Source: Actinomycetes bacterium
GTDB taxonomy: Bacteria; Actinomycetota; Acidimicrobiia; Spongiisociales; UBA5794
Direction of reading: 5' to 3'
NCBI GenBank assembly: GCA_023336765.1
Contig: JAMBLL010000067.1
Coordinates: forward strand, 1-6,675
DNA length: 6,675 bases
Positions 1 through 6,175 of the stretch are shown piece after piece. Within the stretch, counting starts at the first letter, position 1, and every line of letters starts with the position of its first letter. The position numbers were made by a program, and so were the translations under genes. The notes under the pieces are model-generated. The model was not told where the DNA came from. It was given only the letters and a program-made list of their open reading frames with translations, and made no database searches.

Positions 1-1290
1 CCGTATCCGGGATCCGAGGACCGGGTTCGGCATGTGCTCCACGTCCATGCTCTCTGGCATCTCCTCAGCGTCTGGTGCTGCCATCGAACGCCTGTACCAG
101 GATGCATAGCGCACAGAGCCGGACCACGCCGTGATTCCGTGCAAGAACACGGACAACACGACCGTCGTTGCCCCGATCGCAACGATGGCAGGCCCGTACC
201 CAGGATCTGCCTCGACAACGACGGTTCCCATAAAGACGAGCGAGGCAAGGCCCCTGGGGCCGAACCATCCAATGTAGAGCTTGGTCGGAGATCCAAGGTC
301 CGTCCCGATCAAGGCCAGAGCGACCGGGATCATCCGCACGACCGTGAGGCTGATCACCGCGTACAGGACAACCTGCCACGTGATCACATCGATGACGGGC
401 ACAAGTATCAGGGAACCGAAGACGAAGAAGGCGAGCATGGTCAAGGAGTGGGCGATTCCCTCAGAGAAGTTACAGATATCGGGGTACTCGTGACGGACAA
501 GTCTTCCGAACATAAGGCCGCCGACGAACGCTGCGATGAACCCTGATCCTCCAATCGGATCGGCGAGCACGAAGCACAGAACAGCGAGCGAGACGACTGT
601 CACCTGTCGCCAGTCCCGTGTCATCCACCCGCGGCTATAGGCCAGCTTCACGGCCTTCCCGCCTAGCCACCCGACCATGACGCCCACGACGATAGCGAAG
701 CCTATCTCCTCGACGAACACCGTGGCGATCTCCGCTCCGGACTGCATTTCGTTCGCTGCCCCGGCGATCGCGATGGCGAGGAGCGGAACGACGATGCCAT
801 CGTTGAGACCGCTTTCCACTCCGAGACCTTGACGGACGAGATCGGGAACCTTCGGATTCGCGATCACTGCTTGCCCGAGAGCCGCATCGGTCGGAGCGAG
901 GATGACCGCAACAACCACAGCAGGCCAGAACCCAAGGTCAGGGAACACGAGCATCGCAGCAGCGGCCCCGACTCCGATCGTTAGCGGCAGGCCGATTCCG
1001 AGGAGCCTGCTCGGGAGGAACGCATCCCTTCTCACAGCGCCCACATCGATCACCACTGCATCTGAGAAGAGGATGATGATGAGGGCTCCCTCAAGCAGCG
1101 TCTGGACCATACCCCCCTGCAGCTCAGCCGACATCGCCTGCTCCGGGATCCCCTGCCATTCGAGAATCAGGCCGACGGCCACGCCCGCCGTGGTGAAGAT
1201 CATGGGCCCCGTGATCGGAGAATGCGCCAGACGCTTCGAGAAGAGTGCGTACACGACGAACAGAATCACAAGGAACGGAATCCAGTTGAT
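1..1290 (-). CDS. CPA1-type Na+(K+)/H+ antiporter, NhaP-like, C-terminus beyond window
   Basis: This is an integral inner-membrane cation:proton exchanger; the family swaps Na+ or K+ for H+ in pH and salt homeostasis. 430 codons are open to the window edge with no stop. Many hydrophobic segments cover residues 1-375. Family hallmarks are visible: APTDA (132-136) in the unwound helix, ESGLNDG (159-165) with the Asn-Asp pair of electroneutral CPA1 exchangers at 163-164, and GWFGPRG (341-347) with the conserved Arg346. After about residue 393 the chain becomes a hydrophilic, partly acidic cytoplasmic tail. It is the last visible gene of the minus-strand block, 68 nt after the YwiC-like gene. The start is odd. 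TAG lies in frame two codons upstream and no ATG exists nearby; AGAAGGGG sits 7 nt before an ATC codon, which I take as the start. The first canonical alternative is GTG at 1269-1267, which has no ribosome site and would cut into the first helix. The family is certain; the ion cannot be told from sequence. Confidence 0.9.
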   Translation of the reverse strand, partial: MNWIPFLVILFVVYALFSKRLAHSPITGPMIFTTAGVAVGLILEWQGIPEQAMSAELQGGMVQTLLEGALIIILFSDAVVIDVGAVRRDAFLPSRLLGIGLPLTIGVGAAAAMLVFPDLGFWPAVVVAVILAPTDAALGQAVIANPKVPDLVRQGLGVESGLNDGIVVPLLAIAIAGAANEMQSGAEIATVFVEEIGFAIVVGVMVGWLGGKAVKLAYSRGWMTRDWRQVTVVSLAVLCFVLADPIGGSGFIAAFVGGLMFGRLVRHEYPDICNFSEGIAHSLTMLAFFVFGSLILVPVIDVITWQVVLYAVISLTVVRMIPVALALIGTDLGSPTKLYIGWFGPRGLASLVFMGTVVVEADPGYGPAIVAIGATTVVLSVFLHGITAWSGSVRYASWYRRSMAAPDAEEMPESMDVEHMPNPVLGSRIR

Positions 1291-1293
1291 GGT

Positions 1294-1359
1294 CTATCCC
1301 CTTCTGTCTTGAGAAGCCACCCTAGCCGTCGTATGCATCGCGGCGCCGCAGCGTCTCAT
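1294..1359 (-). CDS. possible 21-codon leader ORF between the YwiC-like gene and the antiporter
   Basis: The ATG at 1359-1357 overlaps the YwiC-like stop as TAATG, a common arrangement for translational coupling. The reading frame runs 21 codons (begins MRRCGAAMHTT, ends SQDRRG) and stops at TAG 1296-1294. That is in the same frame as, and two codons before, the proposed ATC start of the antiporter. The peptide is basic and hydrophilic with no recognisable motif. Two readings are possible. It may be a coupling leader that delivers terminating ribosomes to the antiporter start. Or it may be the original N-terminal extension of the antiporter, now cut by an amber codon or an assembly error. It may also be chance: the ORF is short and nothing else supports expression. 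Confidence 0.25.
   Translation of the reverse strand: MRRCGAAMHTTARVASQDRRG
1298..1305 (-). promoter_or_regulatory. Shine-Dalgarno site of the antiporter
   Basis: AGAAGGGG on the minus strand lies 7 nt before the ATC codon at 1290-1288. It is among the clearest ribosome-binding sequences in the minus-strand block, and its spacing is ideal for that codon. It is 28 nt from the first canonical start (GTG at 1269-1267), too far to serve it. It therefore decides the proposed start. Confidence 0.55.
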
Positions 1360-2168
1360 TAGAGGAAACCCGCGGCCGTCACCAGCACGACGGCGAGGCC
1401 GAGTGCCATCTGTGTCCACCCGATGGTCTTGGCAGGGATCGGTGGACGGTTCAAGGAGAAGACAGCAACGATGCCGACGAGACTCACTGCGAGAACGCTG
1501 AGCCAAGGAACCACTCCAAAGGCGGCCGCAACGGCGATCGTGAGGATCGATCCGACCTGGACCAGGTAGATACTCCGTGGGTCGGCAGTCTTTCCTTTCG
1601 AACGGCGCACCTGGCCACGAACTAGCACGATCGCAGCGACGTCCCGTGCGGAGAGCACAAGCCAGAGGCCGAGCGAAGGGAGCAAGTTCCAACCGCTTGA
1701 TACCGTGATCACCGCGACCGTGGCGCTCATGGCGATCGCTCCTGAAAGCTCGGCAAGCAACGCGTGGTTCCTGCTGTGTGCATCCGCACGCAGTGCCACG
1801 AGGGCAAACGGAGCGGCGAGAAGTGCAGGAATGAGGAATGGGCCCTGGGTTGTGATAAACGCACCGACCAAGCCAGCGAGCGCGATTCCTCCGAAGATAA
1901 CACTGAACAGCAGTGCCATGGATGACCTAGGGAGCCATCTGCGCCTCACGAGGTCTGACGAGAAGATCTTGATGGGCCGTCTGGCGAGGAATATGCCGAG
2001 CGCTGCCGCAGAGATCTCCCACGCCGATGCGGACGGTGCGACGAGCAATCCAAGCAGGATCGGTTCGAGAGTGAATCCCCAGCCACCGTGCTCTGTGGGC
2101 AGCGCCACAGATCGAATCCGCTGCCCTACTGATGTGCCTGCAGAAGCCTTCCCCTCGAGCGATGCCAT
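1359..2168 (-). CDS. YwiC-like integral membrane protein
   Basis: The protein has 269 aa and about eight to nine hydrophobic segments. The YwiC-like family signature PTEHGGWGF (24-32) sits just before the first membrane span. Other conserved polar spots are ARRP (62-65), ALRADAHSRN (125-134) followed by AELSGA (139-144), and SARDVAAIVLVRGQ (173-186). GWTQM (250-254) lies near the C-terminus. Charged motifs buried between helices suggest an enzyme-like or transport core, and the layout loosely recalls UbiA-type membrane proteins, but that is inference; the family's biochemical role is not established to my knowledge. The ATG at 2168-2166 lies 9 nt after the stop of the lipase-like gene, so co-transcription is very likely. 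No convincing Shine-Dalgarno site is visible. The first about 20 residues are hydrophilic, with no signal peptide. Confidence 0.85.
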   Translation of the reverse strand: MASLEGKASAGTSVGQRIRSVALPTEHGGWGFTLEPILLGLLVAPSASAWEISAAALGIFLARRPIKIFSSDLVRRRWLPRSSMALLFSVIFGGIALAGLVGAFITTQGPFLIPALLAAPFALVALRADAHSRNHALLAELSGAIAMSATVAVITVSSGWNLLPSLGLWLVLSARDVAAIVLVRGQVRRSKGKTADPRSIYLVQVGSILTIAVAAAFGVVPWLSVLAVSLVGIVAVFSLNRPPIPAKTIGWTQMALGLAVVLVTAAGFL

Positions 2169-2177
2169 GGATCGTGC

Positions 2178-2975
2178 CTACGCGACCAAGTCGATCCAGG
2201 AAGCAAGGTCCGAGATCACCTCGTCACGATTGATCTCGTTGAGGACCTCGTGGCGGCCTCCCTCGTACAGGTGGATTGTGACATCGTCAGTTGGCATGTC
2301 CTCCACAGCTTGCACCGACCGCTCATACGGGACGAAGGGGTCCTCAGTGCCGTGGAGCACTGCCACCGGCATCGTGAGTTTGTCGATGTTGGCGGCGAAC
2401 TGGTCGAGCGCAACGACTTCCGCCTGGAGAAGGCCACGTTTGTACTGCCCGTGGTACACGAGAGGATCGGCTGCGTAGGCGGCGCCAGCAGCCGGGTCCC
2501 GCGAAACACCAAGGGGATCGAACTCGATATGAGGCAACTCCGGGGCATCGAGGACATCTCGCGCCCACTGCCAATCGCCAATGACAGACCCACAGAATGC
2601 AAGACCCGAGACCTCGTCTGGCCAGCGCTGCCCGAACCTTCCCGATAGCAGACCGCCCATCGAGTGGCCGACGAGGACAAGGGGAATCCCTGGATGTTCC
2701 GTTCGAGCGATCTGGCTGAGCGAGTGCAGGTCATCGAGCACGTGGTCGAAGTTGGTGATGAGCGCACGCTCGCCGTCGGAACGTCCGTGACCTATGTGGT
2801 CATCGGCGTACACAACGGCGCCCCTTGCTGTGAGTGCGTCGGCGACGTGGGCGTATCTGCCGCCGTGTTCGGCATATCCGTGGACGATCTGAACGATCCG
2901 AACCGGGGGAGCCTCCGGTTCCCATCGTCGATAGAACACGGTGCCTTCTGATCCCTGAAACTTCGCTTCGTACAT
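2178..2975 (-). CDS. monoacylglycerol-lipase-type alpha/beta hydrolase (Hydrolase_4 / serine aminopeptidase S33-like)
   Basis: This is a 265-aa cytosolic serine hydrolase without signal peptide, near the usual length of bacterial monoacylglycerol lipases such as mycobacterial Rv0183. HGYAEHGGRY (32-41) is the characteristic oxyanion-hole motif HGxxEHxxRY of this family. GHSMGG (103-108) is the nucleophile elbow with Ser105, HGTEDPFVP (208-216) carries the acid Asp212, and GGRHEVLNE (239-247) carries His242, so the triad is complete. DDHIGHGRSDG (58-68) is also typical. The expected reaction is release of a fatty acid from monoacylglycerol, or a related lysophospholipase or esterase activity; the exact substrate cannot be read. 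It lies 25 nt after the MFS gene and 9 nt before the YwiC-like gene. The ATG is fixed by an in-frame TAG four codons upstream. No Shine-Dalgarno site is visible; a TAGAAT box just upstream could allow a leaderless internal transcript. Confidence 0.9.
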   Translation of the reverse strand: MYEAKFQGSEGTVFYRRWEPEAPPVRIVQIVHGYAEHGGRYAHVADALTARGAVVYADDHIGHGRSDGERALITNFDHVLDDLHSLSQIARTEHPGIPLVLVGHSMGGLLSGRFGQRWPDEVSGLAFCGSVIGDWQWARDVLDAPELPHIEFDPLGVSRDPAAGAAYAADPLVYHGQYKRGLLQAEVVALDQFAANIDKLTMPVAVLHGTEDPFVPYERSVQAVEDMPTDDVTIHLYEGGRHEVLNEINRDEVISDLASWIDLVA

Positions 2976-2981
2976 ACGGCG

Positions 2982-2987
2982 ATTCTA
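2982..2987 (-). promoter_or_regulatory. candidate -10 box (TAGAAT) of the monoacylglycerol-lipase-like gene
   Basis: TAGAAT on the minus strand fits the actinobacterial TANNNT -10 consensus and ends 6 nt before the ATG. A transcript starting at about +7 would begin at the start codon, that is leaderless. This agrees with the absence of a Shine-Dalgarno site. No clear -35 hexamer is visible. The box lies in the 25-nt gap after the MFS gene, so at best it would be an internal promoter. Confidence 0.3.
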
Positions 2988-3000
2988 CCGGCACACGGGG

Positions 3001-4161
3001 TCAGGGAACCTTCTTGGGTTCGGGGCTGGAGTGCTCGCGGACCCTTGTGATCAGCACAATAGCAGCAAGGATGTCCGCTGCCATGGCGGCTATCGCGGGG
3101 CCGGCCAGACCATAGGAATCGAAGAGAATGGGCCCAACGGCAGCACCGATACCTCTGGCAAGGCTCATGGACACGACCATCCAGCCGAGGTACCTGGCGC
3201 GCGACATGGGCATCAACTCCGATGCAAGCGGAATGGACGAAACGATCGTGAACTCGAATCCGAACAATGCGAAACCGAGAAATACCAGGCCAAGGCTCAT
3301 CGTGTTGTGAGCCGGCACGAGAAGCCCGAATCCAACGATTGAGAAGGCCAGGCCAAGGAGTACAGCCCTACGCTTTCCCAGCCGATCCGTGAAAGCGAAC
3401 GTCGCCCCCTCCCCTGCCAGTTCTGAGGCACCGATAAAGACGGCGACACCACCCAAGGCGACGAGCGAGAGGCCAAAGGAGTTCTCCATCCACGCGCCGA
3501 ACACCACGATGATCATCTCTGAGGCGAGTGCGAAGAACCCGGCAACAAGGAGGAACGCCCGCCCCGACGTCGTGATCGGGCGGTGCGCGGCAGGTGCGAT
3601 ATCGAGTGGGGAGTCGCCATCGACGAATCTCGATAGCAACACCATGGCAAGCACAGTCACGGCAGCAAAGACGAGGAACGGTGTTGACCATGAGGTCCTC
3701 GCGATCAACCAACCGGTAGCCGGCGCGCCGATCAGCAGTGCGCCTGCCCAGGTGAACTCGAACACGGATAGGTACCTGGCTCGTTCGCTGTATGGGACGC
3801 GGGCCGAAACATAGGCCTGGGATGACACGTCGAAGACGGGCTTTGCGATCCCGATGAGCGCAAAGCCGATGAGCGCACCGACGTAGGCGTTCGTCGCAGC
3901 GGTTACGGCGCTCCCTGCAATGAACAGCACCAGTCCCGTGCCGATCAGTCTGCGGGGGCGGTAGCCCACGGCGCGCGTAACAGCTGGTGTGGCGAGGCCC
4001 GCGATGTGTCTGGCGCTCACGAGCAACGCTGCCTGTTCGAGCGGGACGCCCAACCCGCGGGCTATCACGGGCAGGAACGGGTAGACGAACCGGTACGCAG
4101 TGTTCATCACGAAACGTTCAGCTGAAAGGAATCCAAGCGAGGAACGGACGCGGCGCATCAT
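3001..4161 (-). CDS. major facilitator superfamily (MFS) transporter
   Basis: The 386-aa protein has about twelve hydrophobic segments, the normal MFS plan and length, in two halves joined by a hydrophilic loop near residues 180-200 (DGDSPLDIAPAAHRP). The loop between helices 8 and 9 carries FTDRLGKRRAVL (257-268), the MFS motif A; the equivalent 2-3 loop is degenerate (VGYRPRRLIG, 65-74). RARYL recurs at 127-131 and 321-325, each before a helix rich in small residues, mirroring the ancestral half duplication. The substrate is unknown; a drug or small-solute exporter of the proton-driven type is the generic guess. It heads the minus-strand block and is divergent from the plus-strand hydrolase. 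Two adjacent ATGs exist; I chose the first. TAGGG lies 7 nt upstream and could act as a weak ribosome site or as part of a -10 box. Confidence 0.9.
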   Translation of the reverse strand: MMRRVRSSLGFLSAERFVMNTAYRFVYPFLPVIARGLGVPLEQAALLVSARHIAGLATPAVTRAVGYRPRRLIGTGLVLFIAGSAVTAATNAYVGALIGFALIGIAKPVFDVSSQAYVSARVPYSERARYLSVFEFTWAGALLIGAPATGWLIARTSWSTPFLVFAAVTVLAMVLLSRFVDGDSPLDIAPAAHRPITTSGRAFLLVAGFFALASEMIIVVFGAWMENSFGLSLVALGGVAVFIGASELAGEGATFAFTDRLGKRRAVLLGLAFSIVGFGLLVPAHNTMSLGLVFLGFALFGFEFTIVSSIPLASELMPMSRARYLGWMVVSMSLARGIGAAVGPILFDSYGLAGPAIAAMAADILAAIVLITRVREHSSPEPKKVP

Positions 4162-4167
4162 CGTGTG

Positions 4168-4173
4168 ACCCTA
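4168..4173 (-). promoter_or_regulatory. candidate -10 box (TAGGGT) of the MFS-led block
   Basis: TAGGGT on the minus strand fits TANNNT and ends 6 nt before the first ATG of the MFS gene, the same spacing as the box before the monoacylglycerol-lipase-like gene. It would give a leaderless transcript. The same bases (GGGGTAGGG) could instead act as a ribosome site, so the two readings compete. No clear -35 is seen. Confidence 0.3.
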
Positions 4174-4181
4174 CCCCTTCG

Positions 4182-4194
4182 TACTCAGCGAGTA
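4182..4194. promoter_or_regulatory. short perfect dyad in the divergent intergenic region, possible operator
   Basis: TACTC-AGC-GAGTA is a perfect 5-bp inverted repeat with a 3-nt centre. It lies in the 80-bp gap between the divergent MFS and lipase genes, where a -35 element or operator for the MFS side would fall. It is short enough to arise by chance, and no regulator gene is visible in the window. Confidence 0.25.
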
Positions 4195-4202
4195 GGTTCC
4201 GA

Positions 4203-4223
4203 GCCTGCTCGAGACTCACAGGC
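4203..4223. promoter_or_regulatory. spaced dyad GCCTG-N11-CAGGC in the divergent intergenic region
   Basis: The arms GCCTG (4203-4207) and CAGGC (4219-4223) form a perfect 5-bp inverted repeat around an 11-nt centre that itself contains the palindrome CTCGAG. It lies about 20-40 bp before the lipase start, directly upstream of a possible -10 box. The half-site spacing suits a dimeric regulator, but the evidence is symmetry alone. Confidence 0.25.
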
Positions 4224-4225
4224 GG

Positions 4226-4231
4226 TAGCCT
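4226..4231 (+). promoter_or_regulatory. candidate -10 box (TAGCCT) of the plus-strand lipase/GNAT pair
   Basis: TAGCCT fits TANNNT and lies 10 nt before the chosen ATG at 4242, so the leader would be only a few bases long. No usable Shine-Dalgarno site precedes the ATG (GGAA is only 2 nt away), which agrees with a very short leader. No -35 hexamer is recognisable. Confidence 0.25.
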
Positions 4232-4241
4232 GCATCGGAAC

Positions 4242-5528
4242 ATGGACACGATCACGGCCGCCCACCAGCCTGCTGCCCCGGTACACGATGCCGTTGACGA
4301 TTGGCGCGGCCTGGGTGATCTCATCGAGTTGGCAACACAACGCCTGAGCGCTCCGGTGGAAGGGACACACCACGCGATCGCGGATGGCTGGTTCCATGTG
4401 GCTGGTCACAGTGGTTCACCCTGGCACAGCGCACACCGGGCGGCCACCGCGAACCTCTATGGCTCCATTCGCGTGGCCGGATCGATTGCGAGGGTGTCGC
4501 TGGACATCGGGGCAACCACTATCGGGAGTCTCCATCGAGTTCGGCCGCTGTGGGATTCTCGCATCGGAGCTGGGATTCGGGCCGCCGCAAACGCATTGTG
4601 GGGCGACGAGTTCGAACGGTCCAGCAGCCCGATGCACACTGAACTGAGCATCCGCGACACCACCGGCACACCTGTCACCACCGATCCTGTCACACTGAGC
4701 CTCACCTTCGAGAAACCTACTCCCAGGCTTGCTGTGCTCCTTCACGGTCTCGGCAAGACTGAACGATCCTGGAATCCCAAGACGACCGACGATGTGAACA
4801 CCACCGGCCTGCCGATCATGCTCGAGGCAGACGGATTCACCCCGGTGCTTGTGCGCTACAACTCAGGTAGACGAGTGTCGGACAACGGCGAGGCGCTCGC
4901 TGCGTTGTTGGAGGAGATCACGACGAACTGGCCGACTCGGGTCGACGAGATAGTGCTGATCGGTCACTCGATGGGTGGACTCGTCGCCCGAAGCTCCCTC
5001 TATGCGGGACGTTCGGCCAACCACGATTGGATCGACAGCGCGAACCATCTTGTTGCGCTCGCCACTCCCCATTTCGGCTCTCCCATCGAGAAGGGGGCCC
5101 ATGTCGCCTCCGAACTGCTCACAACAGCTGCAGCGACTCGATCACTCGGCGAATTCATCGACGGCCGAAGTGCCGGGATCAAGGACATGCGGCACGGGAA
5201 CATCCACTCCGCTGACCACAGCGAACATCCAGAGAGCTCCGAAGGAAACCATGTCGTGGCACCGCCGATCGAAGTGGTCCACCAGCATCATGGAGTTGGC
5301 GTCGTGACCGATAGCGCCTCCCACCCGCTCGGATTCCTCGTCGGCGACCTCGTGGTCCGTGTCAACAGCGCTGCGGGGGTCAGCTCCACCGGTCATGTCG
5401 AGTCGAAGAACGTTCGGGTCTTTGGTGGGCTCAACCATCTTGGTCTGCTACACGATGCCAATGTCCATACCCAGATTCGGAAGTGGCTGACCCCGGTCAC
5501 ACCCACTTCCCCGATTGCGACATCGTGA
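4242..5528 (+). CDS. alpha/beta hydrolase, PGAP1-like / triacylglycerol-lipase type
   Basis: This 428-aa serine hydrolase has a complete catalytic set: LLHGLGKTERSW (166-177) with the oxyanion HG, GHSMGGLVAR (241-250) with Ser243, VGDLVV (367-372) with the likely acid Asp369, and NHLGLLHD (398-405) with His399. VALATPHFGSP (271-281) is the signature of PGAP1-like and class 2 lipases. Residues 1-155 form an extra N-terminal part of unknown fold, seen in actinobacterial relatives. Residues 311-361, before the acid strand, are unusually rich in histidine. The expected activity is hydrolysis of a lipid or other ester; no signal peptide is visible, so it is probably cytosolic. The frame is open back to 3987, but that stretch is antisense to the MFS N-terminus. 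I therefore start at ATG 4242, inside the intergenic gap. The end overlaps the GNAT gene by GTGA. Confidence 0.85.
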   Translation: MDTITAAHQPAAPVHDAVDDWRGLGDLIELATQRLSAPVEGTHHAIADGWFHVAGHSGSPWHSAHRAATANLYGSIRVAGSIARVSLDIGATTIGSLHRVRPLWDSRIGAGIRAAANALWGDEFERSSSPMHTELSIRDTTGTPVTTDPVTLSLTFEKPTPRLAVLLHGLGKTERSWNPKTTDDVNTTGLPIMLEADGFTPVLVRYNSGRRVSDNGEALAALLEEITTNWPTRVDEIVLIGHSMGGLVARSSLYAGRSANHDWIDSANHLVALATPHFGSPIEKGAHVASELLTTAAATRSLGEFIDGRSAGIKDMRHGNIHSADHSEHPESSEGNHVVAPPIEVVHQHHGVGVVTDSASHPLGFLVGDLVVRVNSAAGVSSTGHVESKNVRVFGGLNHLGLLHDANVHTQIRKWLTPVTPTSPIATS

Positions 5529-6175
5529 CCGACGAGACGCCACCACACAGTGATGTTGATGACTTCGTTGAATCCAGCTCCTTCATTGCTGAGTTGAAGG
5601 GAGGTACTCGCGTCCGTATCAGACCGATTGCTCCCAAGGACAAGGAGCGGATCCAGGAGGGTTGGCAGTACCTGTCGGCGAGCACACGGTACATGCGCTT
5701 CCTTCATCCGAAGTCTTCCCTATCGAAATGGGAACTGGCCTATCTCACCGAGATCGACTACGTGGACCACTTTGCGTGGGGTGCGGAGTTGATCGACGAA
5801 CCTGGCAAGCTCGGCATCGGAATAGCTCGCTACATCCGCGACACAAACGACCCGACGGTGGCCGAGGCGGCGCTAACGGTTGTCGACCATTACCAGCGGA
5901 TGGGTTTGGGCAGGATCCTGCTCCAAGCACTCACGGAAGCCGCGAGGCAGAACGGAATAGAACGGTTCCGTGCCGAGGTCTCAGCCAGCAACGAACAGGT
6001 CATCAGGTCCCTCACCCGTCTCGGAGCACAGGCCGGTGCGATCGAGGACTCTGGCATCAGCCTCGAACTTCACCTTCCGATCAAGGCCTTCGGCAGTTCC
6101 GCGATGTACGAGGCGCTCCGCACCGTTGCCGCGAATCAGGATCGGGATAGCGAGAACGAAGACCGAGAATCGTAA
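5525..6175 (+). CDS. GNAT-family N-acetyltransferase
   Basis: The 216-aa protein carries a single GNAT domain (about residues 25-185). It transfers an acetyl group from acetyl-CoA to an amine; the acceptor is unknown. The acetyl-CoA loop motif A is VVDHYQRMGLGRILLQAL (119-136), with Q-R-M-G-L-G matching the Q/RxxGxG/A pattern. Asn156 in VSASNEQVIRSL fits the motif B position. IRPIAPKDKERI near the N-terminus is the usual beta1-alpha1 segment, and the whole resembles the GNAT module also found in protein acetyltransferases. The GTG start overlaps the lipase stop as GTGA, which points to translational coupling; GTG at 5483 would add 14 residues and is the alternative. Neither has a clear Shine-Dalgarno site. 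The C-terminal 11 residues are highly charged (DRDSENEDRES) and the last codons run into a 7-bp tandem repeat that supplies the stop. Confidence 0.85.
   Translation: MTDETPPHSDVDDFVESSSFIAELKGGTRVRIRPIAPKDKERIQEGWQYLSASTRYMRFLHPKSSLSKWELAYLTEIDYVDHFAWGAELIDEPGKLGIGIARYIRDTNDPTVAEAALTVVDHYQRMGLGRILLQALTEAARQNGIERFRAEVSASNEQVIRSLTRLGAQAGAIEDSGISLELHLPIKAFGSSAMYEALRTVAANQDRDSENEDRES

Noticed and set aside
34..546. Plus-strand 170-aa open frame
   Set aside because: Antisense to the conserved antiporter C-terminal half; composition is hydrophilic and repetitive in charged residues, with no domain.
902..1312. Plus-strand 136-aa open frame
   Set aside because: Lies antisense to the N-terminal membrane region of the antiporter; Ser/Thr/Pro-rich shadow translation.
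1294..1692. Minus-strand 132-aa open frame
   Set aside because: Mostly an out-of-frame reading of the YwiC-like gene; only its last 21 codons, beyond the YwiC stop, are kept as a possible leader.
1705..2478. Plus-strand 257-aa open frame
   Set aside because: Long but antisense to both the YwiC-like and lipase-like genes, which have clear family motifs; its Ser/Ala/Arg-rich composition is typical of a GC-rich shadow.
2250..2648. Plus-strand 132-aa open frame
   Set aside because: Antisense to the catalytic core of the monoacylglycerol-lipase-type gene; no recognisable domain.
3389..3814. Plus-strand 141-aa open frame
   Set aside because: Antisense to the MFS membrane helices; low-complexity shadow.
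3987..4241. N-terminal extension of the plus-strand lipase to 513 aa
   Set aside because: It would overlap the MFS start region antisense and the extra residues are Arg/Gly/Ser-rich without motif; ATG 4242 in the intergenic gap is more natural.
5662..6150. Plus-strand 162-aa open frame
   Set aside because: Out-of-frame reading of the GNAT gene, whose acetyl-CoA motif is in the other frame.
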